The notes beneath the pieces were generated by a model that was not told the origin of the DNA, did no database searches, and was given only the letters and a program-made list of their open reading frames with translations. Of a DNA stretch of 64,000 bases, positions 1-8,789 are shown piece after piece. Location: NCBI RefSeq assembly GCF_006438925.1, contig NZ_RCZA01000005.1, forward strand, positions 310,001-374,000. The letters are read 5' to 3'. The stretch's first letter is position 1; every line of letters starts with the position of its first letter. The stretch is from Pseudomonas mandelii. Its GTDB lineage: Bacteria; Pseudomonadota; Gammaproteobacteria; Pseudomonadales; Pseudomonadaceae. The position numbers and the translations under genes are program-made.

Positions 1-587
1 GACAGCGGCGTCTGCTCGGCGGGTTTAAGTACCACGCAGTTACCGGCGGCCAGGGCCGGGGCGAGTTTCCAGGCGGCCATCAGCAGCGGGAAGTTCCACG
101 GAATGATCTGCCCGACCACGCCCAATGGCTCGTGGAAGTGATAGGCGGTGGTCAGCTCGTTGATCTCGGCGGCACCGCCCTCTTGAGCGCGGATGCAACC
201 GGCGAAGTAACGGAAATGGTCGGCGGCCAGTGGCACGTCGGCATTCAGGGTTTCGCGCACGGCTTTGCCGTTGTCCCAGGTTTCGGTGACGGCGAGGATT
301 TCCAGGTTCTGTTCGATACGGTCGGCAATTTTCAGCAGCACCAGCGAGCGGTCCTGCGCCGAGGTTTTGCCCCAGGCGTCAGCCGCGGCATGCGCTGCGT
401 CGAGAGCTTTTTCGATGTCGGCGGCGCTGGAGCGCGGGAATTCGGCGATCACTTCACCGGTGACCGGCGAAGAATTGGTGAAGTACTCACCATTGACCGG
501 CGGGACGAACTCGCCGCCGATGAAATTGCCGTAGCGCGGTTTAAACGTAACGACGGCGCCAGGTGTACCAGGTTGTGCGTAGATCAT
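1..587 (-). CDS. Aldehyde dehydrogenase, NAD-dependent (PedI/ExaC-like), 3' end cut by window
   Basis: The first 195 codons of an ALDH-superfamily enzyme read from an ATG at 587. The N-terminal half of the fold is visible, including the PWNFP motif and the KPAEQTP stretch that binds NAD; the catalytic Cys lies outside the window. Its place directly downstream of the quinoprotein alcohol dehydrogenase matches pedI of P. putida, so it probably oxidises the aldehyde made in the periplasm after uptake into the cytoplasm. A copy of the locus-wide palindromic motif lies about 100 bp upstream (689-704). Family is certain; the substrate is inferred from context. Confidence 0.9.
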   Translation of the reverse strand, partial: MIYAQPGTPGAVVTFKPRYGNFIGGEFVPPVNGEYFTNSSPVTGEVIAEFPRSSAADIEKALDAAHAAADAWGKTSAQDRSLVLLKIADRIEQNLEILAVTETWDNGKAVRETLNADVPLAADHFRYFAGCIRAQEGGAAEINELTTAYHFHEPLGVVGQIIPWNFPLLMAAWKLAPALAAGNCVVLKPAEQTPL

Positions 588-688
588 GGTGGGCCTCTGT
601 CTGGGTCGATGCCTGTCGGGCAAACAGGCGATGAACCGATAGTAGAGAGCCCCACGCGTCAGACGAATGCGCCGTTGGCAGGAGGACT

Positions 689-704
689 CTCGTTATTTGG
701 TAGT
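689..704 (-). promoter_or_regulatory. Putative ErbR/AgmR-type operator upstream of the aldehyde dehydrogenase
   Basis: In the direction of the gene the site reads ACTACCAAATAACGAG. It matches 13 of 16 bases of the copy in front of pedF and lies 102 bp from the start codon, nearly the same spacing as the pedH and pedF copies. Assignment to a LuxR-type regulator is inference from its near-palindromic form and shared location. Confidence 0.5.
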
Positions 705-722
705 AGATTCGCGCCAATCCCA

Positions 723-816
723 CTGTGGGAGCGAGCCTGCTCGCGATGGGGCCATTACATTCAACATAGATGTTGGCTGATGGACCGCTATCGCGAGCAG
801 GCTCACTCCCACAGGG
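723..816. repeat. REP pair (BIME), family I
   Basis: Two inverted copies of a GGGAGCGAGCCTGCTCGCGA-type palindromic element face each other around a spacer of about 45 bp. Such paired REPs are typical intergenic elements of fluorescent pseudomonads and may stop or stabilise transcripts between pedH and the aldehyde dehydrogenase. Confidence 0.9.
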
Positions 817-836
817 GTTATGCGGTGGATTTGAAG

Positions 837-2612
837 TTAGTGCTTGGCGACCAGGTCTTTCGGCAACTTGAAGGTCCAGAGCATGCCGCCCTGGTTGAAG
901 TCCTTGATGCGCTTGGCCACTTCGCCGCCCCACAGCGGTACGGCGCCACCCCAACCGGAAAGGACCGAGACGTACTGTTCGCCGTCCATTTCCCAGGTCA
1001 CAGGCGAGCCGAGTACGCCGGAGCCGGTCTGGAATTCCCAGACTTTCTCGCCGGTCTTGGCATTGAACGCCTGCAGGAAACCTTCCGGCGTACCGGTGAA
1101 TACCAGGTTGCCCTTGGTGGTCAGCACCCCGCCCCACAGCGGCGCGTAGTTCTTGTGGCGCCACACTTCCTTGCCGGTTTTCGGGTCAATGGCGCGCAAC
1201 ACGCCGATGTAGTCTTCATTCAATGGCTTGATGGTGAAACCGGCACCCAGGAACGCCGCGCCTTTCTTGTAGGCGATGCCTTCGTTCCAGATGTCCATGC
1301 CCCATTCGTTGGACGGCACGTAGAACAGCCCGGTGTCCTTGTTGTAGGCCATCGGCATCCAGTTTTTCGCGCCGAGGAACGCTGGGGCTACGAATACCGA
1401 ACTGCCTTTGGCTTCGGTGCCGGGCGCGCCTGGACGGCTGGCTTCGTTGTAGATCGGCCGACCGTCTTTATCCAGGCCGGTCGCCCAGGTGATCTTGTCC
1501 ACGAACGGGAAGCCGCGAATGAATTTGCCGTTGGTGCGATCCAGCACGTAGAAGAAGCCGTTACGGTCAGCGGTCGCCGCGGCTTTGATCTCTTTGCCGC
1601 CTTCGGTGTAGTTGAACGAGACCAGCTCGTTTACGCCGTCATAGTCCCAGCCGTCGTGAGGCGTGCTCTGGAAGTGCCACTTGATGGTGCCGTCGTCCGG
1701 GTTGAGCGCCAGACGCGACGACGAGTAGAGGTTGTCGCCAGGACGCAGGTGCGAGTTCCACGGCGCCGGGTTGCCGGTGCCGAACAGCAGCAGATTGGTT
1801 TCCGGGTCGTAGTAACCGCCGAGCCAAGGGGCAGCGCCACCGGTTTTCCACAGATCGCCGGGCCAGGTCTTGCCGGCTTCACCGCCGGAGATGCCGTTCT
1901 CTACCGCTTTGCCGTCCTTGTAGACGTAGCCCATGTGGCCTTCAACGGTGGGACGGGTCCACAGCAGGTCGCCGTTTTTTGGGTCGTAGGCTTCGATTTT
2001 GCCAACCACCCCGAACTCGCCACCGGCGACACCGGTGATCAGTTTGCCGTTGATCACCAACGGCGCGGCGCTGATGGAATAGCCTTCCTTGTGGTCGGCG
2101 ACTTTCTTGCTCCAGACGACTTTGCCGGTGTCCTTGTTCAAGGCCACAAGCTTGGCGTCGAGGGTGCCGAAGATCACCAAATCGCCGTACAGCGCGACAC
2201 CACGGTTGATCACGTCGCAGCAAGGGCGGATGTCATCGGGCAGGCGCGCATCGTATTGCCAGAGCTTCTTGCCGGTGCGCGCGTCCACCGCAAACACCCG
2301 CGAGTAGGAGCCGGTCATGTACATCACGCCGTCCTTGATCATCGGCTGTGCTTGCTGACCGCGTTGTTTTTCACCGCCGAAGGAGAACGCCCAGACCGGA
2401 CGCAAGTCCTTCACGTTGTTGACGTTGAGCGTATCCAGTGGGCTGTAGCGCTGACCCTGGACGCCCAGACCGTTGGTGACGATCTGCTCCGGGTTCTTGG
2501 GGTCCTGGAGAATGTCTTGATCGGTGACGCCGGCCAGTGCAGTGCCAGACAACAGCATGGCACTGAGCAGCACGCTCAAGACGAAGGGTTGGCGACGTGC
2601 GGGTTGGGTCAT
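837..2612 (-). CDS. pedH: Lanthanide-type PQQ-dependent alcohol dehydrogenase PedH
   Basis: This 591-aa periplasmic quinoprotein dehydrogenase has a signal peptide ending near residue 27 and an eight-bladed beta-propeller. It oxidises primary alcohols and aldehydes and passes electrons to a cytochrome c. Adjacent Cys131-Cys132 would form the vicinal disulfide that stacks on PQQ. Metal ligands fall at Glu199, Asn281 and catalytic Asp323, and Asp325 follows in WDYDGVN. The extra Asp two residues after the catalytic one is the known mark of lanthanide-dependent enzymes (XoxF, PedH); calcium enzymes usually carry a smaller residue there. The gene also sits in the pedH position relative to the aldehyde dehydrogenase and MBL hydrolase. 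No calcium-type pedE is in the window. Confidence 0.95.
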   Translation of the reverse strand: MTQPARRQPFVLSVLLSAMLLSGTALAGVTDQDILQDPKNPEQIVTNGLGVQGQRYSPLDTLNVNNVKDLRPVWAFSFGGEKQRGQQAQPMIKDGVMYMTGSYSRVFAVDARTGKKLWQYDARLPDDIRPCCDVINRGVALYGDLVIFGTLDAKLVALNKDTGKVVWSKKVADHKEGYSISAAPLVINGKLITGVAGGEFGVVGKIEAYDPKNGDLLWTRPTVEGHMGYVYKDGKAVENGISGGEAGKTWPGDLWKTGGAAPWLGGYYDPETNLLLFGTGNPAPWNSHLRPGDNLYSSSRLALNPDDGTIKWHFQSTPHDGWDYDGVNELVSFNYTEGGKEIKAAATADRNGFFYVLDRTNGKFIRGFPFVDKITWATGLDKDGRPIYNEASRPGAPGTEAKGSSVFVAPAFLGAKNWMPMAYNKDTGLFYVPSNEWGMDIWNEGIAYKKGAAFLGAGFTIKPLNEDYIGVLRAIDPKTGKEVWRHKNYAPLWGGVLTTKGNLVFTGTPEGFLQAFNAKTGEKVWEFQTGSGVLGSPVTWEMDGEQYVSVLSGWGGAVPLWGGEVAKRIKDFNQGGMLWTFKLPKDLVAKH

Positions 2613-2642
2613 GACGGCTACCTCTGCAGTTTTTTGTTATAC

Positions 2643-2659
2643 CCGGGAAATTTTCCCGG
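2643..2659. promoter_or_regulatory. Perfect 17-bp palindrome in the pedH leader
   Basis: CCGGGAAA-T-TTTCCCGG is a perfect inverted repeat 31 bp upstream of the pedH start codon. It is too close to the start to be a usual activator site and lies between the putative operator and the ribosome binding site. It could be a repressor site or an mRNA leader hairpin; nothing in the sequence decides. Confidence 0.45.
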
Positions 2660-2719
2660 TCTGGTGCAGATTCTTGGGCGCCGCCGCCCTTGGGACAATT
2701 GCCCGCAGTGCTGAGATTG

Positions 2720-2735
2720 CTAGTTCCTTAGTACC
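2720..2735 (-). promoter_or_regulatory. Putative ErbR/AgmR-type operator upstream of pedH
   Basis: Read towards pedH the site is GGTACTAAGGAACTAG, 108 bp from the start codon. It shares the core TACYWWRGWACTRG with sites before pedF, the ABC solute-binding gene and the CRSDCW gene. The core is near-palindromic, as expected for a NarL/LuxR-type dimer. Confidence 0.6.
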
Positions 2736-2773
2736 GGGTCGGATGAGATGAACACCTATAGATCGACACTAGT

Positions 2774-2871
2774 CCCCTGTGGGAGCGAGCCTGCTCGCGA
2801 CGAGGCCCTCACATTCAGCATTGATGTCGGCTGATACACCGCCATCGCGAGCAGGCTCGCTCCCACAGGGG
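2774..2871. repeat. REP pair (BIME), family I
   Basis: Two inverted GGGAGCGAGCCTGCTCGCGA-type elements lie between the end of the pedF operon and the pedH promoter. They probably separate the two transcription units. Confidence 0.9.
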
Positions 2872-2882
2872 TTTTGTGTTGA

Positions 2883-3821
2883 TCATTTGTGCGCGGCGGA
2901 ATCGACACGGGTCATCTGCCCGCGCTCGTAACGCGGATACAAATGGCTGACGCTACGGATCAGCTCGTAACGACTCAGGCTGATCCCGGCAAACCGTTCG
3001 GGAATGGGGCTGCGGATCATCTCGGCCATGTCGCTACCATTGGCGGCGCCATCGCGCATGAGCTGGTCGAGCCAGGTCAGGTAGTCGCGCATTTGCACGA
3101 AGGGCTGTTGATCGCTGGCCACCGGGCCGTGGCCGGGAACGATCAGCGTCCACGGCAAGCCTTGAAGGGTGGCGATGTCCGCCAGCCACACCACCAGCCC
3201 CGGACTGTTGGGCGTGGTCAGCGCCCGTTGGTAAAACACCAGGTCCCCGGCAAACAGCACGCCGGTTTTCTGGTCGAGAATAGCCAGATCCGCGCCCGTG
3301 TGCCCACCCAGGCCCAGCAGACGCAGATTGTGATTCCCAAAACTTCGCACACCGGGGGTCAGCGTCCGGGTCGGCAACACCACCTCGGTGCCGCGCATCC
3401 AGTCGCCCACCAGGCGATACATGTTCTCGGCCATGGCATCGCCCTGCTGGTGCAGCAGCTCAGTAGTGCCGGCCAGCGCACCAATCGGCACGTCACTGAA
3501 GGCCTGGTTGCCGAGCACATGATCAGGATGATGATGGGTCAGCAGCACCTCGATCACCGGTTTGTCGGTGGTCGCAGCAATCGCCTTGCGCATCGCTTCG
3601 CCGTAGCGTTTCGACGGCCCGGTGTCGATCACCACCACACCCTGCTCAGTAACGATGAACGCGGTGTTGACGATGTTGCCGCCATTGGCCTTGGCGAAAT
3701 TGTCGGTGCTGCCTTCCAGCAGCCAGGTGTCTTCGGCGATCTGTCGGGGCTTGAGAGTGTATTCAAGATCGGCCAAGGCCGGCAGGCTCAAACCGATGAA
3801 CAACAGCAGCATCCAGCGCAT
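2883..3821 (-). CDS. Quinoprotein relay system metallo-beta-lactamase-fold hydrolase
   Basis: A 312-aa exported MBL-fold protein with a signal peptide (MRWMLLLFIGLSLPALA) and the zinc motif HHHPDH at residues 96-101. The start at 3821 is preferred over an upstream in-frame ATG because an AAAGGAG ribosome binding site lies 7 bp ahead and the signal peptide then begins properly. It matches the family found beside PQQ dehydrogenases (PP_2678 type). It is the last gene of the pedF operon, 16 bp after the SoxYZ-like gene. Its substrate is unknown. Confidence 0.9.
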   Translation of the reverse strand: MRWMLLLFIGLSLPALADLEYTLKPRQIAEDTWLLEGSTDNFAKANGGNIVNTAFIVTEQGVVVIDTGPSKRYGEAMRKAIAATTDKPVIEVLLTHHHPDHVLGNQAFSDVPIGALAGTTELLHQQGDAMAENMYRLVGDWMRGTEVVLPTRTLTPGVRSFGNHNLRLLGLGGHTGADLAILDQKTGVLFAGDLVFYQRALTTPNSPGLVVWLADIATLQGLPWTLIVPGHGPVASDQQPFVQMRDYLTWLDQLMRDGAANGSDMAEMIRSPIPERFAGISLSRYELIRSVSHLYPRYERGQMTRVDSAAHK

Positions 3822-3837
3822 CGCGCGCTCCTTTGGG

Positions 3838-4599
3838 TCAGGGTATGGCCGCATCGAATTGGTTGCCGCTGTTGTCGCGCAGCATCAGGCGCGTCTGGCC
3901 CGCCCCTTCGATGTCGAAGGCCAGGTTGGGGTTTTCGCTGACAGCAGGAAACAGCTCAAGACGGGCCAGCAGTTGATCGTTCTGATCCCGCAGTTCGGCA
4001 TGGTTGATGAAGAACTCCGGGATGCCGCTGACCATGCCGTTGTCCATCGGGTGCGCCACCTGCAAGCGCACACGGCTGAATTCACCACGGGGATAACGAC
4101 CGCCCAGCACTTCGCCGATGTGGTCCTCCCAACCTGGCTGGGTACGCACCACACTCGGCGCCGTGCAGCCGCCGCCGGCCGCGTCGATCAGCGTCGAGCC
4201 GACATGCCACAACCCGTCACGGGTCAGCACCGCCGCGCGCAACGGCGTGGCCTGTTCGATACGGATGCGGATCGACAGCCAGGGCAGCACCCGGTCCAGC
4301 GGCTGGAAATCGACAATTTTCGGCAAAGGGTTGAGTTCTGCCCAGGCGAGGATTTTCACCACTTCGCCTTTGAACGCGCGCGCGTCGATTTCCAGTGGCA
4401 CTTGCCGGGCGTCTTCGGCGAACGGAGGCGCCAGCAGCTTGACCCGCTCGTCGAACACGAACGGCGCATCGCCGAGCATTTGCTTGTGATAGAAGGCCCA
4501 CATCACCGAGGGCACCGGGTCTTTGCCCGGGTCGATGTCCACGGCGTGCGCGGCGAGGGGTAACCAACAGGCCAACAGACAACCCACTCGCCAGTTCAC
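3838..4599 (-). CDS. Quinoprotein dehydrogenase-associated SoxYZ-like carrier
   Basis: A 253-aa periplasmic protein with a signal peptide and a two-part SoxY-SoxZ-like layout. The SoxY swinging-arm motif GGGC is present at residues 142-145, but inside the chain rather than at a C-terminus because the SoxZ-like part follows it. This is the family form seen beside PQQ dehydrogenases. The start is GTG and overlaps the upstream stop codon by one base (TAGTG), which implies translational coupling. What the Cys145 arm carries is not known. Confidence 0.88.
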   Translation of the reverse strand: MNWRVGCLLACWLPLAAHAVDIDPGKDPVPSVMWAFYHKQMLGDAPFVFDERVKLLAPPFAEDARQVPLEIDARAFKGEVVKILAWAELNPLPKIVDFQPLDRVLPWLSIRIRIEQATPLRAAVLTRDGLWHVGSTLIDAAGGGCTAPSVVRTQPGWEDHIGEVLGGRYPRGEFSRVRLQVAHPMDNGMVSGIPEFFINHAELRDQNDQLLARLELFPAVSENPNLAFDIEGAGQTRLMLRDNSGNQFDAAIP

Positions 4600-5474
4600 T
4601 ATTGATACATCTCGGGCACGTCATAGCGCAGACCGTAATGGCCATAAATGGTCTTGACCGAGCCCTCGCGGATCAAGGCTTCCAGTGCCTCTTCCACGGC
4701 ATAGGCCAGTTGACGGTTGCTTTCATGCACCGCCATGCCGATCTCCCAAAGCTGCTTGCCCATGTTCGGGTAGGCGTTTTCCGCCAGCGCTACTTGCGGG
4801 TCCGCCGCTTCATGCACTTGCCAGTCGATCTCGCCGCGCATGGCCATGACCGCGTCGACTTCACCGGCCTTCATGGCCGCGAAAGCCTGGGGCACGCCGG
4901 GATAGTGGTGGGTTTTGCCGGCAAGCATGCCGTTGAACACCGAGGTCAGGTAGAACGACGGTACGCTGTCGACTTCGACGCCGATCGGGTGGTGCTCGAA
5001 CACGGCGACGCTACCGACTTTGTCCAGCCGGCGGCGGTCATAGGCAACCTGCCATTGTTCGTTCTGGTACGGCCCGAACATCACCACATGGCCGTTTTCC
5101 AGTTCGCCCAGTTCATTGCGTTTCTGCGCGTAGTCGCGGTCGTACGGCACGCGCATCATCAGGTCGGCCAATTGCAGGTCGTGCAACTGACTGGCACGCC
5201 AGATGTAATCGCGCAGGTCGTCATCGAGCTTCTCGCCGGCCGGCGCCCAAATCAAAGTGAGCCGCACGCCGAGGGCCTTGGCCAATGCCTCGGCGAGTTC
5301 GACATCCACGCCACGAACCTGGCCGGCGTCTTCAAAACTGTAGGGGGCGAAGTCCTTGTAGACCGCCACTTTCAGCTCCCGGGCGGCGATCATTTCGTCA
5401 TAGGTACGGACCTGCGCCTGCACTGCCTGGCAGCACAGCAACACAGCGCTGATCAACACAGCGAGCAGGCGCAT
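4599..5474 (-). CDS. Quinoprotein-associated periplasmic solute-binding protein
   Basis: A 291-aa family 3-like periplasmic binding protein with a signal peptide ending near residue 20 (...CCQAVQAQ). It belongs to the subfamily encoded beside PQQ alcohol dehydrogenases (PP_2676 type). No permease or ATPase follows it, so it may act in the electron-transfer or cofactor system and not in import. The gene starts 3 bp after pedF and ends overlapping the next gene. Confidence 0.88.
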   Translation of the reverse strand: MRLLAVLISAVLLCCQAVQAQVRTYDEMIAARELKVAVYKDFAPYSFEDAGQVRGVDVELAEALAKALGVRLTLIWAPAGEKLDDDLRDYIWRASQLHDLQLADLMMRVPYDRDYAQKRNELGELENGHVVMFGPYQNEQWQVAYDRRRLDKVGSVAVFEHHPIGVEVDSVPSFYLTSVFNGMLAGKTHHYPGVPQAFAAMKAGEVDAVMAMRGEIDWQVHEAADPQVALAENAYPNMGKQLWEIGMAVHESNRQLAYAVEEALEALIREGSVKTIYGHYGLRYDVPEMYQ

Positions 5475-5477
5475 GGG

Positions 5478-5939
5478 TTACTCCTCGACGTGAACGCTGT
5501 CCAGATAAGTACGCACCGCCCACAAGGCTTCCTGGCTCAGGTAGTCGGCCATCTTCGGCATGTACACCCGGCCGTCACGCACAGCGCCGTGGCGCACCCG
5601 TTCGACGAACCATTCATCACCGGCATCAGCGACATCGAGCAAGCGCAAATCGGGGGCGATGCCACCGGATTTGGCTTCCAGGCCATGACAGGCCGCACAG
5701 TTCTGGTTGTACGCCGAGGAGCCTATTTCCAGGGCCTTATCGTGTTCCGGGGAGGTGCGGTAAGGGTTCACCGATGCCCAACCATCGGCATCGACCGATA
5801 CGCCGGCGTCCTTGATTGGGGTCAGGCCCGGAGTTTCCACCGCTTGCGGCACCACGTTGCCGTGAGCCCAGACGGAACCTGCGCTGATAAAGCCGGCCAG
5901 CAGACCGGCAACGAGTAAGGCGTTGCGTTTTGTTGTCAT
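5478..5939 (-). CDS. pedF: Cytochrome c550-type electron acceptor PedF
   Basis: A 153-aa periplasmic monohaem cytochrome c with a signal peptide (cleavage near VWA-HG) and the haem motif CAACH at residues 81-85. A Met in the MPKM stretch (127-130) is the likely distal ligand. It accepts electrons from the PQQ alcohol dehydrogenase. It is first in a four-gene operon with the binding protein, SoxYZ-like carrier and MBL hydrolase. A motif copy lies 104 bp upstream. Confidence 0.93.
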   Translation of the reverse strand: MTTKRNALLVAGLLAGFISAGSVWAHGNVVPQAVETPGLTPIKDAGVSVDADGWASVNPYRTSPEHDKALEIGSSAYNQNCAACHGLEAKSGGIAPDLRLLDVADAGDEWFVERVRHGAVRDGRVYMPKMADYLSQEALWAVRTYLDSVHVEE

Positions 5940-6042
5940 TGTTATGCCCTCTTGGTTGCACGCAAAACCTCTTCGAAGAGGCTATGGCCCCCATCTTAGG
6001 AAGGGCTTCGCGCAAGCCCCATGCTGCTTTGGTGGGCGCGGT

Positions 6043-6058
6043 CTAGTTCCTTGGTAGT
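6043..6058 (-). promoter_or_regulatory. Putative ErbR/AgmR-type operator upstream of pedF
   Basis: Read towards pedF the site is ACTACCAAGGAACTAG. It shares AAGGAACTAG with the pedH site and sits at nearly the same distance from the start codon (104 against 108 bp). Confidence 0.6.
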
Positions 6059-6125
6059 AGGGCTTGTGGTGCATACCCGAATCAGGTGCCTGAGTGAATT
6101 CTTCCCGGCCGAAAGAAGCAGACAG

Positions 6126-6159
6126 ATCAAAAGATCGCAGCCTTCGGCAGCTCCTACAG
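6126..6159. repeat. Single REP-like element, family II
   Basis: One copy of the element GATCGCAGCCTTCGGCAGCTCCTAC, of the same family as the pairs near 19206 and 62526. Apart from this and the pedF operator, the non-coding stretch 5940-6333 shows nothing I can name. Confidence 0.75.
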
Positions 6160-6333
6160 TTGATCGGTGTACACCCACCACTCAACAGGCCGAGCGTTAG
6201 CTCGCCTGCAGCTTTTGATGTTGACGCACCGCCCCCCTCGAGAGGCCGAGCGCAGGTTCTGCGCAGTGGCTGATTGACGACAGTCCCGCCACTGCAACAA
6301 CCCAGAGCTTGATCCGCCACAGGGCTGACACGC

Positions 6334-6456
6334 CTAGCGCCCCGGTGTCATGGGCAAGACCAGCAACGGCGCGGGACGCGGGCCGTGAAGTTTGTCGACG
6401 CCGATCAGGGTCAGGATCAACAGCAACGGCAGGAGCAGCGCTTTGAGAATTCGCAT
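6334..6456 (-). CDS. Small single-span membrane peptide, 40 aa, uncharacterised
   Basis: A 40-codon reading frame starts at an ATG at 6456 with a strong GGAGG 9 bp upstream. The peptide has a short basic start (MRILK), about 16 hydrophobic residues and a Pro-rich tail (HGPRPAPLLV). It lies between pedF and the divergent solute-binding gene, and its start is 67 bp from the motif copy at 6523-6538, which could therefore serve both directions. I do not recognise a family. A coding role is supported by the ribosome binding site and composition only. Confidence 0.5.
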   Translation of the reverse strand: MRILKALLLPLLLILTLIGVDKLHGPRPAPLLVLPMTPGR

Positions 6457-6522
6457 GATCGATCGCCTCCAGAGTGATGGCCGTTGTTGTCCATGCTAAA
6501 ACCGCGCCACCCCGGGCGAGTT

Positions 6523-6538
6523 ACTACCTTGGTACTGG
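6523..6538 (+). promoter_or_regulatory. Putative ErbR/AgmR-type operator, possibly bidirectional
   Basis: The site ACTACCTTGGTACTGG lies 77 bp upstream of the solute-binding gene at 6615 and 67 bp upstream of the divergent 40-aa peptide. Its centre TACCTTGGTA is nearly a perfect palindrome. Confidence 0.6.
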
Positions 6539-6614
6539 CTCACTGGTACTTTCTGCATATTTCCTTCTGCCTCACAGCGTTCCTATGCTGGCGCTACCTG
6601 TAATGGAGTGCCTT

Positions 6615-7799
6615 ATGCGCCAGCTTGCCCCTTACGCCCTGATCTATCTGTTGGCGATTGCCTGCGCCGCCGGGTTGGCGACCCAGAGCCAGGCCGCCGA
6701 CGCGCCGTTGCAGGTGCAGATCGGCTACCTGGGCTATCGCCCTGATCCGGGCCCGTTGCTGTCGAACGTCATTCCCGAGCCGACCGATGCCGGGTTGCAT
6801 GGCGCCGAACTGGCGATCACTGACAGCAACAGCACCGGGCGTTTCCTGAACCAGAGTTACAACCTGGTCAGCGCCAACGTCGACAATCCGGATGCCTTGG
6901 TCGAAGCGGCCAAGGCTCAACATGAACAAGGTCTGCGCCTGTTTGTCGTCAACGCACCGGCCGCCAGCCTGCGCCAACTCAGCGCCGTGCTGCCCGACAG
7001 CTTGCTGTTCAACGCCGGCAGCCCAGACGACAGCCTGCGCACCACCGACTGCCTGCCGAACGTGCTGCACAGCCTGCCGAGCCGGGCGATGCTCGCCGAT
7101 GCGCTGGCGCAATTTCTGGTGGTGCGCAAATGGCAACGGGCGCTGCTGATCGTCGGCCCGACCCCGGACGATCAAGCCTATGCGGCCGCCCTGCGCCGCG
7201 CCGCCAAACGCTTCGGCCTGAAACTGGTCGCGGAAAAAGCCTGGAGTTTCGACAACGATCAGCGCCGCAGCGCCCAGGCCGACATGCCGCTGTTCACCCA
7301 GACCGCCGAGTACGACGTGGTGCTGGTGGCGGATGAACGGGGCGATTTCGGCGAATACGTGCCCTACCAGACCTGGTACCCACGGCCGGTCGCCGGCACT
7401 CAGGGTCTGACCCCGGTGGGCTGGCATAAAACCGTGGAGACCTACGGCGCCGCCCAGTTGCAGAAACGTTTCGAAGCCCTGACCGGACGCTGGATGAATG
7501 ACCGCGATTTTGCGGCCTGGATCGCCGTGCGCAGCATCGCCAGTGCCGTGAGCAAACTGCGTCAGGTCGATCCGGTGGCGATCCGTACGCTTGAGATCAG
7601 CTATCAATTGCCGCTGGACGGTTTCAAGGGTCGCAAGCTCAGCTATCGGCCGTGGAACGGCCAGTTGCGCCAACCCATTCCCATCGTGCAGCCCCGGGCG
7701 TTGGTCAGCACGTCGCCGCAAGACGGCTTCCTGCACCCCTTCAACGAAATGGACAGCCTCGGTTACGACAAGGCCGAAGTCACCTGCCGTTTTCCCTGA
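6615..7799 (+). CDS. ABC transporter substrate-binding protein of the PQQ alcohol dehydrogenase system
   Basis: A 394-aa periplasmic binding protein with a signal peptide ending near TQSQA-AD. A longer open frame runs upstream to 6474, but the ATG at 6615 has GGAG 6 bp ahead and begins the signal peptide. It belongs to the branched-chain amino acid-type binding proteins found with PQQ dehydrogenases (PP_2670-like). It is followed at 30 bp by the beta-propeller gene and then the ABC ATPase and permease. Confidence 0.9.
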   Translation: MRQLAPYALIYLLAIACAAGLATQSQAADAPLQVQIGYLGYRPDPGPLLSNVIPEPTDAGLHGAELAITDSNSTGRFLNQSYNLVSANVDNPDALVEAAKAQHEQGLRLFVVNAPAASLRQLSAVLPDSLLFNAGSPDDSLRTTDCLPNVLHSLPSRAMLADALAQFLVVRKWQRALLIVGPTPDDQAYAAALRRAAKRFGLKLVAEKAWSFDNDQRRSAQADMPLFTQTAEYDVVLVADERGDFGEYVPYQTWYPRPVAGTQGLTPVGWHKTVETYGAAQLQKRFEALTGRWMNDRDFAAWIAVRSIASAVSKLRQVDPVAIRTLEISYQLPLDGFKGRKLSYRPWNGQLRQPIPIVQPRALVSTSPQDGFLHPFNEMDSLGYDKAEVTCRFP

Positions 7800-7829
7800 C
7801 CCGATAATTAAAACAACAAGGAATCTGCC

Positions 7830-8789
7830 ATGCGCCGCACCCTGCTTTCCTGCGCCCTGCTGCTCGCCGCCGGGCACGCCGCTGCCAGCACCGCCTGGGT
7901 CTCCAACGAAAAGGACAACAGCCTGAGCCTGATCGACCTGCAGACCCTGCAAGTCACCGACACCCTGCCCGTCGGCCAGCGCCCCCGCGGTCTGCTGTTG
8001 TCCCATGACAACAAGCTGTTGTACATCTGCGCCAGCGACTCGGACCGGGTCCAGGTGATGGACGTGGCCACACGCAAGATCATCAAGGAACTGCCCTCGG
8101 GCAAAGACCCGGAGCAGTTCGCCCTGCACCCCAACAATCGCTGGCTGTACGTTTCCAACGAAGACGATGCGCTGGTGACGGTGATCGACACCGAAACCTC
8201 CAAGGTGCTGAGCCAGATCAACGTCGGCGTCGAACCCGAAGGCATGGCCGTCAGCCCCGACGGCAAGTGGGCGGTGAACACCAGCGAAACCACGAACATG
8301 CTGCACTGGATCGACACCAGCACCCAGACCCTGGCCGATAGCACCCTGGTGGATCAGCGCCCGCGCTTCGTCGAGTTCACACCCGATGGCTCGAAGCTCT
8401 GGGCTTCGGCGGAAATCGGCGGCACGGTGACGATTCTCGACGTCGCCACCCGCAAGATCCTCAAGACCCTGACCTTCCAGATCAAGGGCGTGCACCCGGA
8501 TAAGGTTCAACCGGTGGGCATCAAACTCAGCGCCGACGGCAAGTACGGTTTCGTCGCGCTCGGCCCGGCCAATCATGTGGCGGTGATCGACGCCAAGACC
8601 TTCGAAATTCTTGATTACCTGCTGGTCGGCCGGAGGGTCTGGCAGATGTCGTTTACCCCGGATCAAAAACAATTGCTGGCCACCAACGGCGTCAGCGGCG
8701 ATGTGTCGGTGATCGACGTCGACAGCCTCAAGGTGACCAAGTCGATCAAGGTCGGGCGTTATCCGTGGGGCGTGGTGGTGACGCCATGA
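7830..8789 (+). CDS. PQQ catabolism-associated YVTN beta-propeller protein
   Basis: A 319-aa exported protein with a signal peptide and repeated YVTN-type blades, visible as recurring stretches like VTVIDTETSKVL and PDGKWAVNTSE. This family is found with PQQ-dependent alcohol catabolism ABC genes. It may bind a substrate or partner in the periplasm; the exact role is unknown. Its stop overlaps the ATPase start as ATGA. Confidence 0.9.
   Translation: MRRTLLSCALLLAAGHAAASTAWVSNEKDNSLSLIDLQTLQVTDTLPVGQRPRGLLLSHDNKLLYICASDSDRVQVMDVATRKIIKELPSGKDPEQFALHPNNRWLYVSNEDDALVTVIDTETSKVLSQINVGVEPEGMAVSPDGKWAVNTSETTNMLHWIDTSTQTLADSTLVDQRPRFVEFTPDGSKLWASAEIGGTVTILDVATRKILKTLTFQIKGVHPDKVQPVGIKLSADGKYGFVALGPANHVAVIDAKTFEILDYLLVGRRVWQMSFTPDQKQLLATNGVSGDVSVIDVDSLKVTKSIKVGRYPWGVVVTP

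Noticed and set aside
723..816. CRISPR repeats
   Set aside because: Repeats occur as single inverted pairs at scattered sites, without regular spacers or cas genes.
132..2714. An 860-codon plus-strand open frame
   Set aside because: It is the antisense shadow of the aldehyde dehydrogenase and pedH genes; high GC keeps the opposite frame open. Its protein has no recognisable domain.
6017..6320. Short minus-strand open frames between pedF and the small peptide
   Set aside because: Their sequence is partly a translation of a REP element (RSCRRLRSF), and there is no ribosome binding site.
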